A stretch of DNA of 64,000 nucleotides from Pseudomonadota bacterium (GCA_018902545.1 JAHIQM010000010.1:1-64000), one strand, 5' to 3'; counted from the stretch's first letter, positions 8,800 to 18,809 are shown. Numbers and translations are program-made. The notes: generated by a model from the letters alone, not told the origin.

Positions 8800-10887
8800 T
8801 TAGATTTCCACCATGGCTACGGATTCGAGTCTGACGTCCGAAGGAATTTCGGCCTGCGAGATGACAGGCATGGTTGGCAAAAAGCGGGCAAGGAGCTGGG
8901 CAAGGTGCTGGCGGATGAGCGGAGAAGTCAGCAGCACCGGTTGTCCCTCGGCCACGATGCCCTTTTCCGCCGCCTTGTTGATGGCCTGGATGATCTTGTG
9001 CGCGAGCCCCGGCTCCATGGCCAGATAGGAGCCGTTGTCCGTGCGCTTGATGCTTTCCTGAAACGTGTTCTCGATGGCCGGTGCCAGGGAAATGATGGGC
9101 AGCAGGTTGCCTGCGCCAAGGTACGGCTTGATGATGGTGCGGGCCAGACGCTGGCGCACGAATTCCGTCAGCTGGTCGCCGTCCTTCACGGAGTGGCCGA
9201 AGTCGGCCAGACATTCCACGATGGACAACAGGTCGCGGACGGACACGTTCTCTCGCACCAGATTCTGCAGCACCTTCTGCACCGTGCCCAGGGACAGGAT
9301 GCCGGGCACCAGCTCTTCCACGACCTTGGGCGCGCGCTGGGACAGGTTGTCCATCAGGGCCTGGACTTCCTGGCGGCCCAGGAACTCGTGCAGGTTCTGC
9401 TTGAAGACCTCGGTCAGGTGCGTGGCGATGACCGTGGAGGGGTCCACCACTGTGTAGCCGGCCATGACGGCCTCGTCCTTTTTGGCGTCTGGAATCCACA
9501 GGGCCGGTAGATTGAAGGCCGGTTCCAGGGTCTCGATGCCCTTGATGGCGTGGCGGGCGTCGCCGGGATCCATGGCCAGGAAATGATCGATCATGATTTC
9601 CGCCGAAGCCACCCGGTTGCCCTTGATCTGGACCACATATTCGCCGGGTTTGAGCTGCAGGTTGTCGCGCAGGTGCAAGGACGGCACGATGACACCCATG
9701 TCGAGGGCGAACTGGCGGCGGATGGAGCGGATGCGGGCCAGCAGATTGCCGTTCTGATCCTCGTCCACCAGCGGTATGAGTCCATAGCCCACCTCCAGTT
9801 CCATGATATCGAGCGGCAGCAGGGCCTGTACCTCTTCCGGGCTGTCCGGGGTGCCCCCCTTTTTCTTTTTATCGCTCTCCGGCGGGGCGCTTTCGGCCTT
9901 GATGCGGTCAGAGAACAGCGCCACCATGAAGAGGATGCCGGAGAGGGTCATGAAAGCGAAGGTGGGCATGCCCGGCACCAGGGCGAAGAGCAGCAGCACG
10001 CCGGAGACGAGCCGCAGCGCCTTGGGGTGGTTGGTCAACTGGGCGATGAATTCCTCGCCCATGCGCGCTTCGGATGCTGCCCGGCTGACGATGATGCCGG
10101 CGGCGGTGGAGGTGATGAGCGAGGGGATGGTCGCGACCAGACCGTCACCGATGGTCAGCAGGGAAAAGGTCTGGGCCGCATCCATCCAGCTCATGTCCAT
10201 CATCAGGACGCCGATGAAGATGCCGCCGATGAGGTTGATTAAAGTGATGAACATGCCCGCGTTGACGTCTCCGGCCACGAACTTGCCCGCGCCGTCCATG
10301 GCGCCGTAGAAATCCGCTTCGCGGCGCAGATTCTCACGCTGCTTGATGGCCTGCTGCTCGTCGATGAGTCCGGCGTTCAAGTCGGCCTCGATGGCCATCT
10401 GCTTGCCGGGCATGGCGTCGAGGGTGAAACGGGCTGCAACTTCGGCGATGCGGGTGGTTCCTGCGACGATGACGGTCTTGTTCAGGATGTAGAGGATCAG
10501 AAAGATAACTGCGCCGACAACGAAATTGCCGCCGACCACGAATTGCCCGAAGGCCTCGATGACCTTTCCCGCTGCCTGTGTGCCCGTGTCTCCGTGCAGC
10601 AGGATGAGCCTGGTGGAAGCCACGTTCAGCGCCAGGCGCAGCAGGGTGGTCACCAGCAGGACCGATGGAAAAATGGAGAATTCCAGCGGCGAGGTCATGA
10701 ACATCGAGGTGATCAGGATGACCAGTGAAAAGGAAATGGAAAAAGCCAGGAGAATGTCCAGTATGATGGTCGGCAACGGCACCAGCATGACGAAGAGGAT
10801 CATGACAACGCCGCCGGCCAGGAGGATGTCGCCCTGGCGCGTGAAGCGCTTGTAGTTGAAGGTCATGTTCTCGGTGCGAGTAGCCAT
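8800..10887 (-). CDS. flhA: Flagellar type III export gate protein FlhA
   Basis: FlhA forms the nonameric export gate of the flagellar secretion apparatus. The 695-residue protein has an N-terminal half with about eight membrane helices and the FHIPEP signature region (RIAEVAARFTLDAMPGKQ), then a soluble C-terminal half. Length matches E. coli FlhA (692). The start at 10887 has AAGGACG about ten bases upstream. It lies 26 bases downstream of flhB in the same transcript. Confidence 0.96.
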   Translation of the reverse strand: MATRTENMTFNYKRFTRQGDILLAGGVVMILFVMLVPLPTIILDILLAFSISFSLVILITSMFMTSPLEFSIFPSVLLVTTLLRLALNVASTRLILLHGDTGTQAAGKVIEAFGQFVVGGNFVVGAVIFLILYILNKTVIVAGTTRIAEVAARFTLDAMPGKQMAIEADLNAGLIDEQQAIKQRENLRREADFYGAMDGAGKFVAGDVNAGMFITLINLIGGIFIGVLMMDMSWMDAAQTFSLLTIGDGLVATIPSLITSTAAGIIVSRAASEARMGEEFIAQLTNHPKALRLVSGVLLLFALVPGMPTFAFMTLSGILFMVALFSDRIKAESAPPESDKKKKGGTPDSPEEVQALLPLDIMELEVGYGLIPLVDEDQNGNLLARIRSIRRQFALDMGVIVPSLHLRDNLQLKPGEYVVQIKGNRVASAEIMIDHFLAMDPGDARHAIKGIETLEPAFNLPALWIPDAKKDEAVMAGYTVVDPSTVIATHLTEVFKQNLHEFLGRQEVQALMDNLSQRAPKVVEELVPGILSLGTVQKVLQNLVRENVSVRDLLSIVECLADFGHSVKDGDQLTEFVRQRLARTIIKPYLGAGNLLPIISLAPAIENTFQESIKRTDNGSYLAMEPGLAHKIIQAINKAAEKGIVAEGQPVLLTSPLIRQHLAQLLARFLPTMPVISQAEIPSDVRLESVAMVEI

Positions 10888-10913
10888 TATTTTGACGTCC
10901 TTGGTGCTTGCTC

Positions 10914-11981
10914 TCAGCGCGGGCGTTGTTTGGTTTTGTAGACCTGAGCCAGGATGGCGGCCACTGCCTGGTAGAATTCTTCGGGAATCGTGTCCCCGAC
11001 TTCGACCACTTTATACAAGGCCCGTGCCAGGGGTTTGTTTTCCCGAATGGGCACGTTGTTCTCCCTGGCGATATCTTTGATGCGCTGGGCCACCTCTCCC
11101 GCGCCCTTGGCCAGGACCAGAGGAGCCGGTGCTTCCAGGGAGTTGTAGCGGATGGCGATGGCCAGATGGGTGGGGTTGGTGATGACCACGTCGGCCTTGG
11201 GCACGTCCTGCATCATGCGCCGCATCATCACCGCCATCATCTTCTGGCGCTGCTTGTTTTTGATCATCGGGTCGCCTTCGGCCTGCTTGCGCTCGTCCTT
11301 GACCTCGCTCTTGGTCATCTTCAGGTTTTCCTCGTAATCCCAGCGGGTGTAGAGGAGGTCGGCGAGGCCGATGAGGATCATGGGCGCGAGGGCGTAGTAG
11401 AACATGGTCTGCCCGGCGGAGAGCACATAGGCCGCGATGCTTTCGGCCGTCTGGTAGAAAAGCGGGATGACCTCCCCGAAAGCCTGCTTGAGGACGATAT
11501 ATGGGCCAAGTGCCACGGCCGCAGCCATGAATACGCTCTTGAGCAGGCGGACGATGGTCTGCTTGCTGATGAGAAGCTTTTTGAGGCCGGATACTACGTT
11601 GAAGTTCTTGAATTTCGGCTTGAAGACCTTGGGTGCCCAGAGCTTGCCGACCTGTAGCCGCACGACGACGAATGCGGCCAGCGCGATGACCAGCATGAGG
11701 GGCATAACCATGATCGCGATGCTATACAGACAGTCGAGGAACAGGGTGTAGGTCGATGCGGGGGTCAATTCAAAAGTGAACCCTTCCGTAAAGAACCAGT
11801 GCATCAGGTTCTCGATTTCGGTGCGGATGGTGCCCAGATATATTTGGAGCATGAGCAGCCCGAAGAGCAGGGTTAAGGGCTTGGGCAGCTCCTGGCTTTT
11901 GGGGACGCTCCCCTCGCCGCGGGCCTTGTTGCGGCGTTTGGGAGTTGCGGATTCGGTGCGACTCGGATCGTGCTGTGCCAT
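10914..11981 (-). CDS. flhB: Flagellar export switch protein FlhB
   Basis: FlhB sets the switch from rod/hook to filament export. Four membrane helices are followed by a cytoplasmic domain with the self-cleavage motif NPTH in VITNPTHLAIAIRY. The 355-residue length is standard. The basic N terminus (TPKRRNKARGEGSVPKS) is typical. TAGGAC five bases before the ATG supports the start, which lies six bases after fliR. Confidence 0.96.
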   Translation of the reverse strand: MAQHDPSRTESATPKRRNKARGEGSVPKSQELPKPLTLLFGLLMLQIYLGTIRTEIENLMHWFFTEGFTFELTPASTYTLFLDCLYSIAIMVMPLMLVIALAAFVVVRLQVGKLWAPKVFKPKFKNFNVVSGLKKLLISKQTIVRLLKSVFMAAAVALGPYIVLKQAFGEVIPLFYQTAESIAAYVLSAGQTMFYYALAPMILIGLADLLYTRWDYEENLKMTKSEVKDERKQAEGDPMIKNKQRQKMMAVMMRRMMQDVPKADVVITNPTHLAIAIRYNSLEAPAPLVLAKGAGEVAQRIKDIARENNVPIRENKPLARALYKVVEVGDTIPEEFYQAVAAILAQVYKTKQRPR

Positions 11982-11987
11982 GACGTC

Positions 11988-12767
11988 CTAGCGCATCGCG
12001 CTGATGAGTTGGGAGAAAAGCAGCGGCAAGCGGGAGACGAAACCCTCCATGTACCGGCTGATGATCTCGAAGATGAGGCCGAGGAACAGAAATCCCACGC
12101 CGATTTTCAAGGGAAAACCGACAATGAGGACGTTCATCTGCGGGGATGCGCGTGAGATCAGGGCCAGGGCCAGATCCACCAGGATGATGGCGGCGATGAC
12201 GGGCGCTCCGATCTGGATGGCCAGGACAAAAATCTGACCCGACAGGCTGAATATCTGCTCCGCCAGGCGGGGGGTGATGAGGATGGCCCCTGGAGGAAGC
12301 AGGTCAAAACTCTTCATCAGCCCGCTCAGCAGGTACAGGTGTCCGTTGATGGCCAAGAATGTCAGCAAACTGACCATGTACATGAAGTGGGCCGTGACCG
12401 CCTCGGATGCCCCGGAATCGGGGTCCACCACGTTGACCATGGCGAAGCCCATCTGGAATCCGATGAGCTGTCCGCCGGTCTGGATGGCGGCGAAAACGAA
12501 GCGGACGACCATACCGAGAATGAGGCCCAGCAGGAGTTCCGCTCCGAGCATGACGGCCAGGGCGAAGGGGTGGCCGGGCATCTGGGCTCCCATGAGGGGG
12601 AGCCTCGGCCACAGGGCCAGTGTCAGGGTCAGGCAGAGGGCCGCCTTGACCGTGGCGGGCAACGCATGCCCGCCGAAAAATGGCATCAGGAACAGGACGA
12701 GGCTTATGCGCATCAGCGCTAAGATGAAGGTCAGGGTGACGTTGGGATCAAGGGAGAAGAGGTCCAT
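11988..12767 (-). CDS. fliR: Flagellar export gate protein FliR
   Basis: FliR is an integral component of the export channel with FliP and FliQ. The 259-residue product is almost entirely hydrophobic, with about six membrane helices, and shows the family motifs FFGGHALPATVKAAL and MVNVVDPDSGASEAV. The ATG at 12767 gives the normal length; the open frame reaches further upstream but that stretch is arginine/proline-rich and unlike FliR. FliP and FliQ are not in the window. It is the first flagellar gene of the minus-strand run; 138 bases with a GC-rich hairpin separate it from the ttcA-like gene. Confidence 0.94.
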   Translation of the reverse strand: MDLFSLDPNVTLTFILALMRISLVLFLMPFFGGHALPATVKAALCLTLTLALWPRLPLMGAQMPGHPFALAVMLGAELLLGLILGMVVRFVFAAIQTGGQLIGFQMGFAMVNVVDPDSGASEAVTAHFMYMVSLLTFLAINGHLYLLSGLMKSFDLLPPGAILITPRLAEQIFSLSGQIFVLAIQIGAPVIAAIILVDLALALISRASPQMNVLIVGFPLKIGVGFLFLGLIFEIISRYMEGFVSRLPLLFSQLISAMR

Positions 12768-12905
12768 ACCGGCATGAAAGCAAAACGCGGACCACCTCGC
12801 AGGGCGCGGCCTCCGCGAGCCGATTCTGGAAGGCGACGTGGCGTCGTCTGCTTGAGCCCCCGGCGCCCGGGGCAACGCAGTCCAGAACGGCTCTTGAAGG
12901 AGGGC

Positions 12906-13655
12906 CTAGATCATGCCCGGCCAGGACTCCAGCTGCCAGCGCCGCAAGGCGTTGAACATGTTGGTGCGGATGCGCTTGTCTCCCCCGCACAGAGCCAGGG
13001 CCTGATTCAGGGTCCGGCTGCGGGAGGTCTTGTCCTTGGAGGGGCAGTCGTTTTCCCAGACCGGGAGCTTCCACTGCCTGCAGGCCTGGGTGATGGTGGC
13101 CTTGTCCAGCAGCAGCAGGGGGCGGATGAGGGTCAGCCTGCCGCCGAAATAGTTTTCCTTGGGGACCAGGCCAGAGACCTTCCCGGTCCCGAGCATGTTC
13201 ATGAAGAAGGTGGACACCAGGTCGTCGGTGTTGTGTCCCAATGCGAGATGGGTCAGATTGTACTGCCTGCAGATGTCGAAAAAGCGCTTGCGGCGGTGCC
13301 AGGCGCAAAAAAAGCACGGCGATTTTTTGCGATTTTCCGGAGAATGGGCCCGGGGGCCGAAATCGGTTGTTTCCAGATGCCCGGCCACGCCGTTATCCCG
13401 CAGCCAGTCCGCCAGGGGGGCGTGGGAGGCGGAGTCGAAGCCGGGATTCAAATGGATGACGAAAAGCTCGATGGGGAAAGGGATGATGCGCCTGCGCAGG
13501 GTCATGACCTTGAGCATGACCCAGCTGTCGATTCCGCCGGAAACAGCCACTCCGATGCGTGCCCCTGGCCAGGCCATGCCGGTCTGTTGCATGATCTTGC
13601 CCGCCTGACCGAGACATGATTGCTGTGCGTACTTGAGTCTACCCCACTGGGCCAT
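12906..13655 (-). CDS. TtcA-like PP-loop tRNA thiolation protein
   Basis: A PP-loop ATPase of the TtcA/TilS group; TtcA installs 2-thiocytidine at position 32 of tRNA. Visible are the PP-loop SGGIDSW, a CFFC pair in the middle and DCPSKDKTSRS towards the end, matching the TtcA two-cysteine plus third-Cys plan. 249 residues is slightly short for TtcA (about 310 in E. coli) but normal for the shorter bacterial forms. The ATG at 13655 has AGGA upstream. The gene precedes fliR in the same direction, 138 bases away, so readthrough into the flagellar genes is possible. Confidence 0.8.
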   Translation of the reverse strand: MAQWGRLKYAQQSCLGQAGKIMQQTGMAWPGARIGVAVSGGIDSWVMLKVMTLRRRIIPFPIELFVIHLNPGFDSASHAPLADWLRDNGVAGHLETTDFGPRAHSPENRKKSPCFFCAWHRRKRFFDICRQYNLTHLALGHNTDDLVSTFFMNMLGTGKVSGLVPKENYFGGRLTLIRPLLLLDKATITQACRQWKLPVWENDCPSKDKTSRSRTLNQALALCGGDKRIRTNMFNALRRWQLESWPGMI

Positions 13656-13927
13656 GCTGTTTTCCTGGATTGCGTTGCGGGTTGAGGGGCGAAATTTCGC
13701 CAAAGGGGTTTGACAGATTCGAGACGGGTATTATGAGCCCCTTGACGCGCTGGTCAGTACAAAGAGCGAAGCGCCGTGTAAAGGGCTAGAGCAAGGAGTG
13801 TGTGAATTGTGAGTTGACAGTGCCCAGGGGTTATGCGTAGCGTGAAATGTTATTCCCGACTCGACTTTTCAGGGGGCGGGAGTTTTGTTGTTTATTCACA
13901 CATTCATATACATTTTTCGGAGGTGCA

Positions 13928-14158
13928 ATGGCCAGAATAACCGTTGAAGATTGCTTGGAAAAGGTCAACAACAGATTTCTGATCGTGCAGATGGCCATTA
14001 AACGGGTCAAGCAATATCATGAAGGATACGAACCCCTTATTGCTAGCAAGAATAAGGAGATCGTCACCGCCCTCAGGGAAATCGCCGAAGGTAAGGTGTT
14101 GCCCGACGTGGAACGCGTCGAGGATCTGGGTTTTGACGCTGACGATCAGGATGAGTGA
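13928..14158 (+). CDS. rpoZ: RNA polymerase omega subunit
   Basis: Omega helps assemble and stabilise beta-prime. The 76-residue protein begins [13 protein letters not shown] and continues [15 protein letters not shown], the conserved omega pattern. GGAGGTG stands five bases before the ATG at 13928, which excludes the longer upstream frame. It overlaps dnaJ by one base (TGATG), making an rpoZ-dnaJ operon. Upstream, TTGACA boxes occur at 13710 and 13814, but neither has a well-spaced -10 box. Confidence 0.92.
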   Translation: MARITVEDCLEKVNNRFLIVQMAIKRVKQYHEGYEPLIASKNKEIVTALREIAEGKVLPDVERVEDLGFDADDQDE

Positions 14159-15267
14159 TGGCTGACAAGCGTGATTATTATGAAGTGCTCGGCGTAGGCC
14201 GCAGCGCCTCGGCCGACGAAATCAAGAGCGCCTACCGCAAGATGGCATTACAATTCCATCCGGACCGCAATCCCGACAATCCGGAGGCCGAGGACAAGTT
14301 CAAGGAGGCGGCTGAAGCGTACGAGGTTCTGGGAGACGCGAACAAGCGTGCCCAGTACGACCGTTTCGGACATGCGGGCATGAACGGTCAGGGTTTTGGA
14401 GATCATTTCCATTCCTCCGAAGACGTGTTCAGCGCTTTTGGTGACATTTTCGGTGATTTCTTCGGCTTTGGGGCGGCCGCTGGCGGCCGCCGCCGTCCTC
14501 GGGCCGGGGCCGACCTGCGCTACAATCTGACAGTGTCGTTCCGCGACGCGGCCAAGGGTACGGAGGTGGACCTCAACATTCCCAAGAAGGAAGTCTGCTC
14601 CGAATGTTCCGGTTCCGGTTCGGCACCTGGGCACACCCCCGAAACCTGCCAGCATTGCCGCGGTCAGGGGCAGGTGACCCAGAGCCAGGGATTTTTCCGT
14701 ATCTCCGTGCCCTGTCCCGTGTGCCGGGGCGAGGGCAAGGTCATCAACCACCCGTGCGCCAAGTGTCGCGGTCAGGGTATCGTGCAGGCTAACAGGAACC
14801 TCAAGGTGCGCATCCCGGCTGGCGTTGACAACGGCAGTCGACTGCGTTTGCGCGGTGAAGGAGAACCCGGAGACTTCGGCGGCCCGCATGGCGACCTGTA
14901 CGTGGTCATCTATGTCGAGGAGGACAAGGTTTTCACTCGTCGTGGCCAGGACCTGGTCATCGTGGCCGACATCTCCATCGTGCAGGCCATCCTCGGGGCC
15001 AAGATCGAGGTACCGACCCTGGACGAGCCGGTGACCCTGGAAATTCCCAAGGGCACGCAGTCGGGCAAGATCCTGCGCATCAAGGGCATGGGCCTGCCGC
15101 ACCTGGGCAGCACCCAGAAGGGGGATCTGCTGGTAGAGGTCTCCGTGCGCATCCCGACCAAGGTGACCAAGAAACAGGAAGAACTGCTGCGCGAATTTGA
15201 CAAGCTCGAAGAGAGCCGCCCCCTGAACAAGGTCAAGGATTTCTTCAAGAAAGCCATGGGTGATTAA
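14158..15267 (+). CDS. dnaJ: Chaperone DnaJ
   Basis: Hsp40 co-chaperone that stimulates DnaK ATPase and binds unfolded proteins. Domain order is complete: J domain with HPDRN (residues about 32-36), Gly/Phe-rich region, four zinc motifs ([32 protein letters not shown]) and two C-terminal beta domains, 369 residues in all. The ATG at 14158 overlaps the rpoZ stop, with CAGGA upstream. dnaK and grpE are not nearby. Confidence 0.96.
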   Translation: MADKRDYYEVLGVGRSASADEIKSAYRKMALQFHPDRNPDNPEAEDKFKEAAEAYEVLGDANKRAQYDRFGHAGMNGQGFGDHFHSSEDVFSAFGDIFGDFFGFGAAAGGRRRPRAGADLRYNLTVSFRDAAKGTEVDLNIPKKEVCSECSGSGSAPGHTPETCQHCRGQGQVTQSQGFFRISVPCPVCRGEGKVINHPCAKCRGQGIVQANRNLKVRIPAGVDNGSRLRLRGEGEPGDFGGPHGDLYVVIYVEEDKVFTRRGQDLVIVADISIVQAILGAKIEVPTLDEPVTLEIPKGTQSGKILRIKGMGLPHLGSTQKGDLLVEVSVRIPTKVTKKQEELLREFDKLEESRPLNKVKDFFKKAMGD

Positions 15268-15287
15268 TCAGCAAATGTGAATCGAGC

Positions 15288-15317
15288 AGGCCGGGAGCGC
15301 ATGTTTCCGGCCTTTTC
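15288..15317 (+). terminator. Terminator after dnaJ
   Basis: AGGCCGG (15288-15294) pairs with CCGGCCT (15307-15313) around a 12-base loop and is followed by TTTT. It stands between dnaJ and the moaC start codon, so the two are probably separate units or attenuated. Confidence 0.6.
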
Positions 15318-15333
15318 TTATGCGGAGGGGAAA

Positions 15334-15813
15334 ATGGATGAGAAGCTGACGCACATCGACGAGGCCGGCAACGTGGTCATGGTGGACGTGGGGGGCAAAG
15401 CCGATACGCGTCGGCGGGCCGTGGTTCGCTGCCGGGTACTCCTGAATGCAAACACCTTCAACCTCTTGACCAGAAACGCCTTGCCCAAGGGCGATGTGCT
15501 GACCACGGCCAAGGTGGCCGGGATCATGGCCGCCAAACGGACCTGGGAGCTCATCCCCATGTGCCACCCCATCCTGCTTTCCAAGGCGGACGTGCGCCTG
15601 ACCCCGGTGCCCGCCGACCTGTCCATCGAGATCGAGGCCGAAGCTCGCACCACCGGACCTACCGGCGTTGAGATGGAAGCGCTCATGGCCGCCCAGGTCG
15701 CGGCCATGACCATTTACGACATGTGCAAGGCCGTGCAGCGTGACATCGTCATCACAGACTGCCGCCTGACGCACAAAAGTGGCGGGAAAAGCGGTGAATT
15801 CAACGCCGAGTGA
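15334..15813 (+). CDS. moaC: Cyclic pyranopterin monophosphate synthase MoaC
   Basis: MoaC makes cPMP from the MoaA product in molybdopterin biosynthesis. The 159-residue protein has the active-site MCHPI motif and [20 protein letters not shown], both diagnostic, and equals E. coli MoaC in length. GGAGGGG is placed four bases before the ATG at 15334. The other moa genes are not in the window, so it is a lone copy here, separated from dnaJ by a terminator-like hairpin. Confidence 0.95.
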   Translation: MDEKLTHIDEAGNVVMVDVGGKADTRRRAVVRCRVLLNANTFNLLTRNALPKGDVLTTAKVAGIMAAKRTWELIPMCHPILLSKADVRLTPVPADLSIEIEAEARTTGPTGVEMEALMAAQVAAMTIYDMCKAVQRDIVITDCRLTHKSGGKSGEFNAE

Positions 15814-16026
15814 CCTGCAAACAGGATTCTTGGCTTTTACGGCGCGTCATTTTTCATGGCCCGGCAGATCCTGCGCTCTTCTTGGCATTTTATAAGGCCA
15901 TAGCGCAGGTGCTGAACTAATTTTTACGGCCACACGGTGCTGAAGTTTGGACCGGTCGCGAAGAAGTAGCACACACCGGTCCTGACTCCGGAAAAAGGCT
16001 GATCACGAGGTGGTCGGCCTTTTTTT
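15814..16026 (+). other. Structured non-coding stretch after moaC with terminator
   Basis: This stretch has no convincing gene. It contains a perfect 8-bp stem, GGACCGGT (15949-15956) with ACCGGTCC (15975-15982), then a strong terminator hairpin AGGCTGATCAC/GTGGTCGGCCT (15996-16020) followed by seven T. Either it is a long 3' end of the moaC transcript or it encodes a small RNA. No promoter could be placed with confidence. Confidence 0.45.
15996..16026 (+). terminator. Intrinsic terminator downstream of moaC
   Basis: An 11-bp stem with G-U pairs (AGGCTGATCAC / GTGGTCGGCCT), a GAG loop and a run of seven T on the plus strand. It lies about 180 bases after the moaC stop. Confidence 0.8.
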
Positions 16027-16051
16027 CGGGGCAATGCCGGCGGCTGCAGAC

Positions 16052-16079
16052 AAAAAAGCCCCCGTCCGAAGACGAGGGC
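16052..16079 (-). terminator. Terminator of hisH-hisF
   Basis: On the minus strand GCCCTCGTC, a TTCG tetraloop, GACGGGGGC and six T form a classical intrinsic terminator 30 bases after the hisF stop. Confidence 0.88.
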
Positions 16080-16108
16080 CTTGGGCGCGGCACATTGTGC
16101 GGGGAGGC

Positions 16109-16888
16109 TCACCAAATCCTGCGCACCTTGACCCCTTTGTCCGCCATGTAGTTCTTCAGGTCCGTGACGGTGTACTCGCCGTAGTGCACGATGGACGCGA
16201 TGAGCGCGGCCGAAGCCCGGCCCGTGGTCACGGCGTCGACCATGTGCTGCGGGTTGCCCGCCCCGCCCGAGGCGATGACCGGGATGCGCACGTTGCCCGT
16301 GATGAGTCGGGTCAGGGTCAGCTCGTAGCCGTCCTTGGTGCCGTCGGCATCGATGGAATTGATGCACAGTTCTCCGGCGCCCAGTCGCTCCACTTCCTTG
16401 GCCCACCACAGGGCGTCGATGCCCGTATGCTTGCGGCCGCCGTGGATGACGATCTCGTAGCCGGACGGGATGGCCTCGCTTGCGGGCACGCGCAGCACGT
16501 CCATGCCCACGACGATGCACTGGGAACCGAAGGCCGCAGCGCCTTCGGAGATGATGTGCGGAGTCTTCACCGCGGCCGAGTTGACGGAGATCTTTTCCGC
16601 ACCGGCCAGGAGCACGTCGCGCATGTCGGCCACGGTGGAGATGCCACCGCCCACGGAAAAGGGAATGAAGATCTGGGATGCCACGGCCTCCACGACCTTG
16701 AGCATGATGCCCCGGCCTTCGTGGGAGGCGGTGATGTCATAGAAGACGATCTCGTCCGCCCCTTCCTCGTAGTAGCGCCGCGCCGTTTCAACGGGGTCGC
16801 CGATGTCGACGTTGCCTTCGAATTTGATGCCCTTGGTCAGCTTGCCGTTCCTGACATCGAGGCAGGGGATGATGCGTTTACTGAGCAT
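16109..16888 (-). CDS. hisF: Imidazole glycerol phosphate synthase, cyclase subunit HisF
   Basis: HisF uses ammonia from HisH to convert PRFAR to IGP and AICAR in histidine synthesis. The TIM barrel shows both catalytic aspartates (IPCLDVRNG near residue 11; VVGMDV near 130) and the phosphate loops GGGIST and ASGGAGN. 259 residues. GGGAGG lies seven bases before the ATG at 16888, and the gene overlaps the end of hisH by 11 bases. Only the HisF/HisH pair is present, not a full his operon; intact catalytic residues favour a true histidine enzyme over the HisF-like proteins of surface-sugar clusters. Confidence 0.93.
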   Translation of the reverse strand: MLSKRIIPCLDVRNGKLTKGIKFEGNVDIGDPVETARRYYEEGADEIVFYDITASHEGRGIMLKVVEAVASQIFIPFSVGGGISTVADMRDVLLAGAEKISVNSAAVKTPHIISEGAAAFGSQCIVVGMDVLRVPASEAIPSGYEIVIHGGRKHTGIDALWWAKEVERLGAGELCINSIDADGTKDGYELTLTRLITGNVRIPVIASGGAGNPQHMVDAVTTGRASAALIASIVHYGEYTVTDLKNYMADKGVKVRRIW

Positions 16889-17519
16889 TGGCGGCCTCCC
16901 TGCAGTAGTCATAGAAATTGGAGAGCATCCTCAGGCCCGGCCGTCCGCTTTTTTCCGGATGGAACTGGGCCGACCACAGCCCGTCGCGGCCATGCACGGA
17001 GCAGAACTCCCGGCCATAGTATGTCGTGGCGATGACATATTCCGGGGCAGGGTTTGGGTAGTAGCTGTGCACGAAGTAGAACTCGCTCTCGGCGGAGATG
17101 CCGTCGAAGAGCGGGCAGTCCTTTTTCAGCGTCACGGTGTTCCAGCCCATGTGCGGGATGTTGATGGGAGCGCCGTCCTCTTCGGTCAGGTCCGGGGTGA
17201 ACATGTCGCAGCGCCCCGGGATGAGCCCCAGGGTTTTGGTGTCGTTCTCCGGGCTGTATTCGAGCAGGATCTGGCAGCCCAGACAAATGCCCAGAAGCGG
17301 CTTCCCGGCGGCGATTTCCCTGGCCATGACGTCGTGCAGTCCGGACTGGCGCAAGTTGACCATGGCCGACCCGGCCGCGCCGACACCGGGGAAGATGAGA
17401 CCGTGGCAGTCCGCGATGACGTCTGCGTCGGCGGTGATGGTGCACGGGATGGAAAGGTAATCAAGGGCGCGTTTGACGCTGGTCAGATTGCCGGCCTTGT
17501 AGTCAAGGATGGCTAGCAT
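16878..17519 (-). CDS. hisH: Imidazole glycerol phosphate synthase, glutaminase subunit HisH
   Basis: Class I glutamine amidotransferase feeding ammonia to HisF. The nucleophile Cys is in GICLGCQIL and the catalytic His/Glu in FHPEKSG. 213 residues, standard. The ATG at 17519 ([11 protein letters not shown]) has CAGGAG six to seven bases upstream; the longer open frame upstream is not HisH-like. It overlaps hisF by 11 bases, forming a two-gene operon ending at the terminator at 16052. Confidence 0.93.
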   Translation of the reverse strand: MLAILDYKAGNLTSVKRALDYLSIPCTITADADVIADCHGLIFPGVGAAGSAMVNLRQSGLHDVMAREIAAGKPLLGICLGCQILLEYSPENDTKTLGLIPGRCDMFTPDLTEEDGAPINIPHMGWNTVTLKKDCPLFDGISAESEFYFVHSYYPNPAPEYVIATTYYGREFCSVHGRDGLWSAQFHPEKSGRPGLRMLSNFYDYCREAANAQ

Positions 17520-17704
17520 GGGGAGCTCCTGTAGCATGGGGTGAAAGGAAAGGAGGTACCTTAGCCAAAGACATCCTAAAAACCAAGGCCCGGAGGGGGT
17601 CTTTTCCCGGACATCTGCCGGGGCAGCCCGGCTGCGTCCCACGTCTTGCCGCGACACGGGTTTCGGGCTAGGGGCGGGGGAAGAATTATCTTGAAGGGGG
17701 AAAT

Positions 17705-18688
17705 ATGATCATCATCACCGGCGGCGCGGGCTTTATCGGCAGCGCCATGGTCTGGGAGCTGAATCAGCAAGGGTTCAGGGACATCGTCGTGGTCGACAAT
17801 CTGGCCTCGACGAACAAGTGGCGTAATCTGGTGGGGCTGGCCTACCATCGTTATATTCAGAAGGACAAATTTCTGGACCTGCTGAACACCAGATACATGG
17901 AAGGGCGCATTGAAGCCGTGATCCATCTCGGGGCCTGCTCCGCGACCACGGAGGCCGATTGCGACTACCTCATCCATAACAATCTGGAATATTCCAAGGC
18001 CATGTGCCGCTTCGCCAAGGAGCGCAACGCCCGCTTCATCTACGCCAGTTCCGCCGCCACCTACGGCGATGGCAGCCGGGGCTTCGACGACTCGGACGAA
18101 GCCATGGAGGGCCTGCATCCGCTGAACATGTACGGCTACTCCAAGCATCTGTTCGACCTCTGGCTCAAGGGCGACAAGTTGCTGGACAAGGCCGCCGGCC
18201 TCAAGTTCTTCAATGTCTTCGGCCCCAACGAGTACCACAAGGACGATATGCGCTCCGTGATCTGCAAGGCCTTCACCCAGATCCGGCAGACCGGGAAACT
18301 CAAACTCTTCAAATCCTATCGTAAAGAGTACGCCGACGGCGAGCAGCGCCGTGATTTCGTCTACATCAAGGACTGCGTTAAGGTCATCGACTGGCTGATC
18401 AAGAATCCGGACGTGGGCGGCATCTTCAATGTGGGTACGGGGCAGGCCCGGACCTGGAACGACCTGGCGCGAGGCGTGTTCGCGGCCATGGGCCTGGAAC
18501 CGCAGATCGAATACGTGGAGATGCCGGACGCCCTGCGCGGCAAGTACCAGTACTACACCTGTGCCGACCTGACCAAACTCGCCGGCCGGGGCTGCGACGT
18601 GCCCTTCCGGCCGTTGGAGGAAGGGGTCACCGACTATGTGCAGAACTATCTGATGCAGGGCTATTCGCACCTGACATCGCGGTACTGA
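17705..18688 (+). CDS. hldD: ADP-L-glycero-D-manno-heptose-6-epimerase
   Basis: HldD (RfaD) makes the ADP-heptose used for the inner core of lipopolysaccharide. The 327-residue short-chain dehydrogenase/epimerase has the NAD(P)-binding GGAGFIGS at residues 6-13, the catalytic [15 protein letters not shown], and the [11 protein letters not shown] segment diagnostic of HldD. AAGGGGGAAAT precedes the ATG. It stands alone between a divergent hisH and a long hairpin. Confidence 0.93.
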   Translation: MIIITGGAGFIGSAMVWELNQQGFRDIVVVDNLASTNKWRNLVGLAYHRYIQKDKFLDLLNTRYMEGRIEAVIHLGACSATTEADCDYLIHNNLEYSKAMCRFAKERNARFIYASSAATYGDGSRGFDDSDEAMEGLHPLNMYGYSKHLFDLWLKGDKLLDKAAGLKFFNVFGPNEYHKDDMRSVICKAFTQIRQTGKLKLFKSYRKEYADGEQRRDFVYIKDCVKVIDWLIKNPDVGGIFNVGTGQARTWNDLARGVFAAMGLEPQIEYVEMPDALRGKYQYYTCADLTKLAGRGCDVPFRPLEEGVTDYVQNYLMQGYSHLTSRY

Positions 18689-18698
18689 CCTTCGCCTC

Positions 18699-18756
18699 GA
18701 TAACAAACAAGACAGGCGGCCTGGGGTTTTCTGGGACGCCTGTCTTGTTTGTTATC
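18699..18756. terminator. 20-bp perfect hairpin after hldD
   Basis: GATAACAAACAAGACAGGCG (18699-18718) is perfectly repeated in inverse at 18737-18756 around an 18-base loop. It starts 11 bases after the hldD stop. The arm contains TTGTTTGTT instead of a plain T tract. It probably terminates hldD and perhaps the opposing minus-strand pair, but it is longer and more perfect than a usual terminator. Confidence 0.6.
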
Positions 18757-18809
18757 GGATGTGTTTTGATTTCGGCTGGTGAACTAAGCTTGAGCCTCGT
18801 GCGGATTGC

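Noticed and set aside
7764-8834. A 356-codon plus-strand frame opposite flhF
   Set aside because: flhF has full GTPase motifs and an operon context; the opposite frame shows none.
13710-13842. TTGACA boxes before rpoZ as a promoter
   Set aside because: TTGACA at 13710 and 13814 lack a -10 box at 16-18 bases, so no promoter was called.
15890-16026. An SRP RNA or 6S RNA gene after moaC
   Set aside because: The characteristic SRP tetraloop region and the 6S open bubble could not be recognised; only generic stems and a terminator are present.
17576-18706. A 376-codon minus-strand frame opposite hldD
   Set aside because: hldD is supported by its NAD site, YxxxK motif and ribosome site; the opposite frame looks like a shadow.
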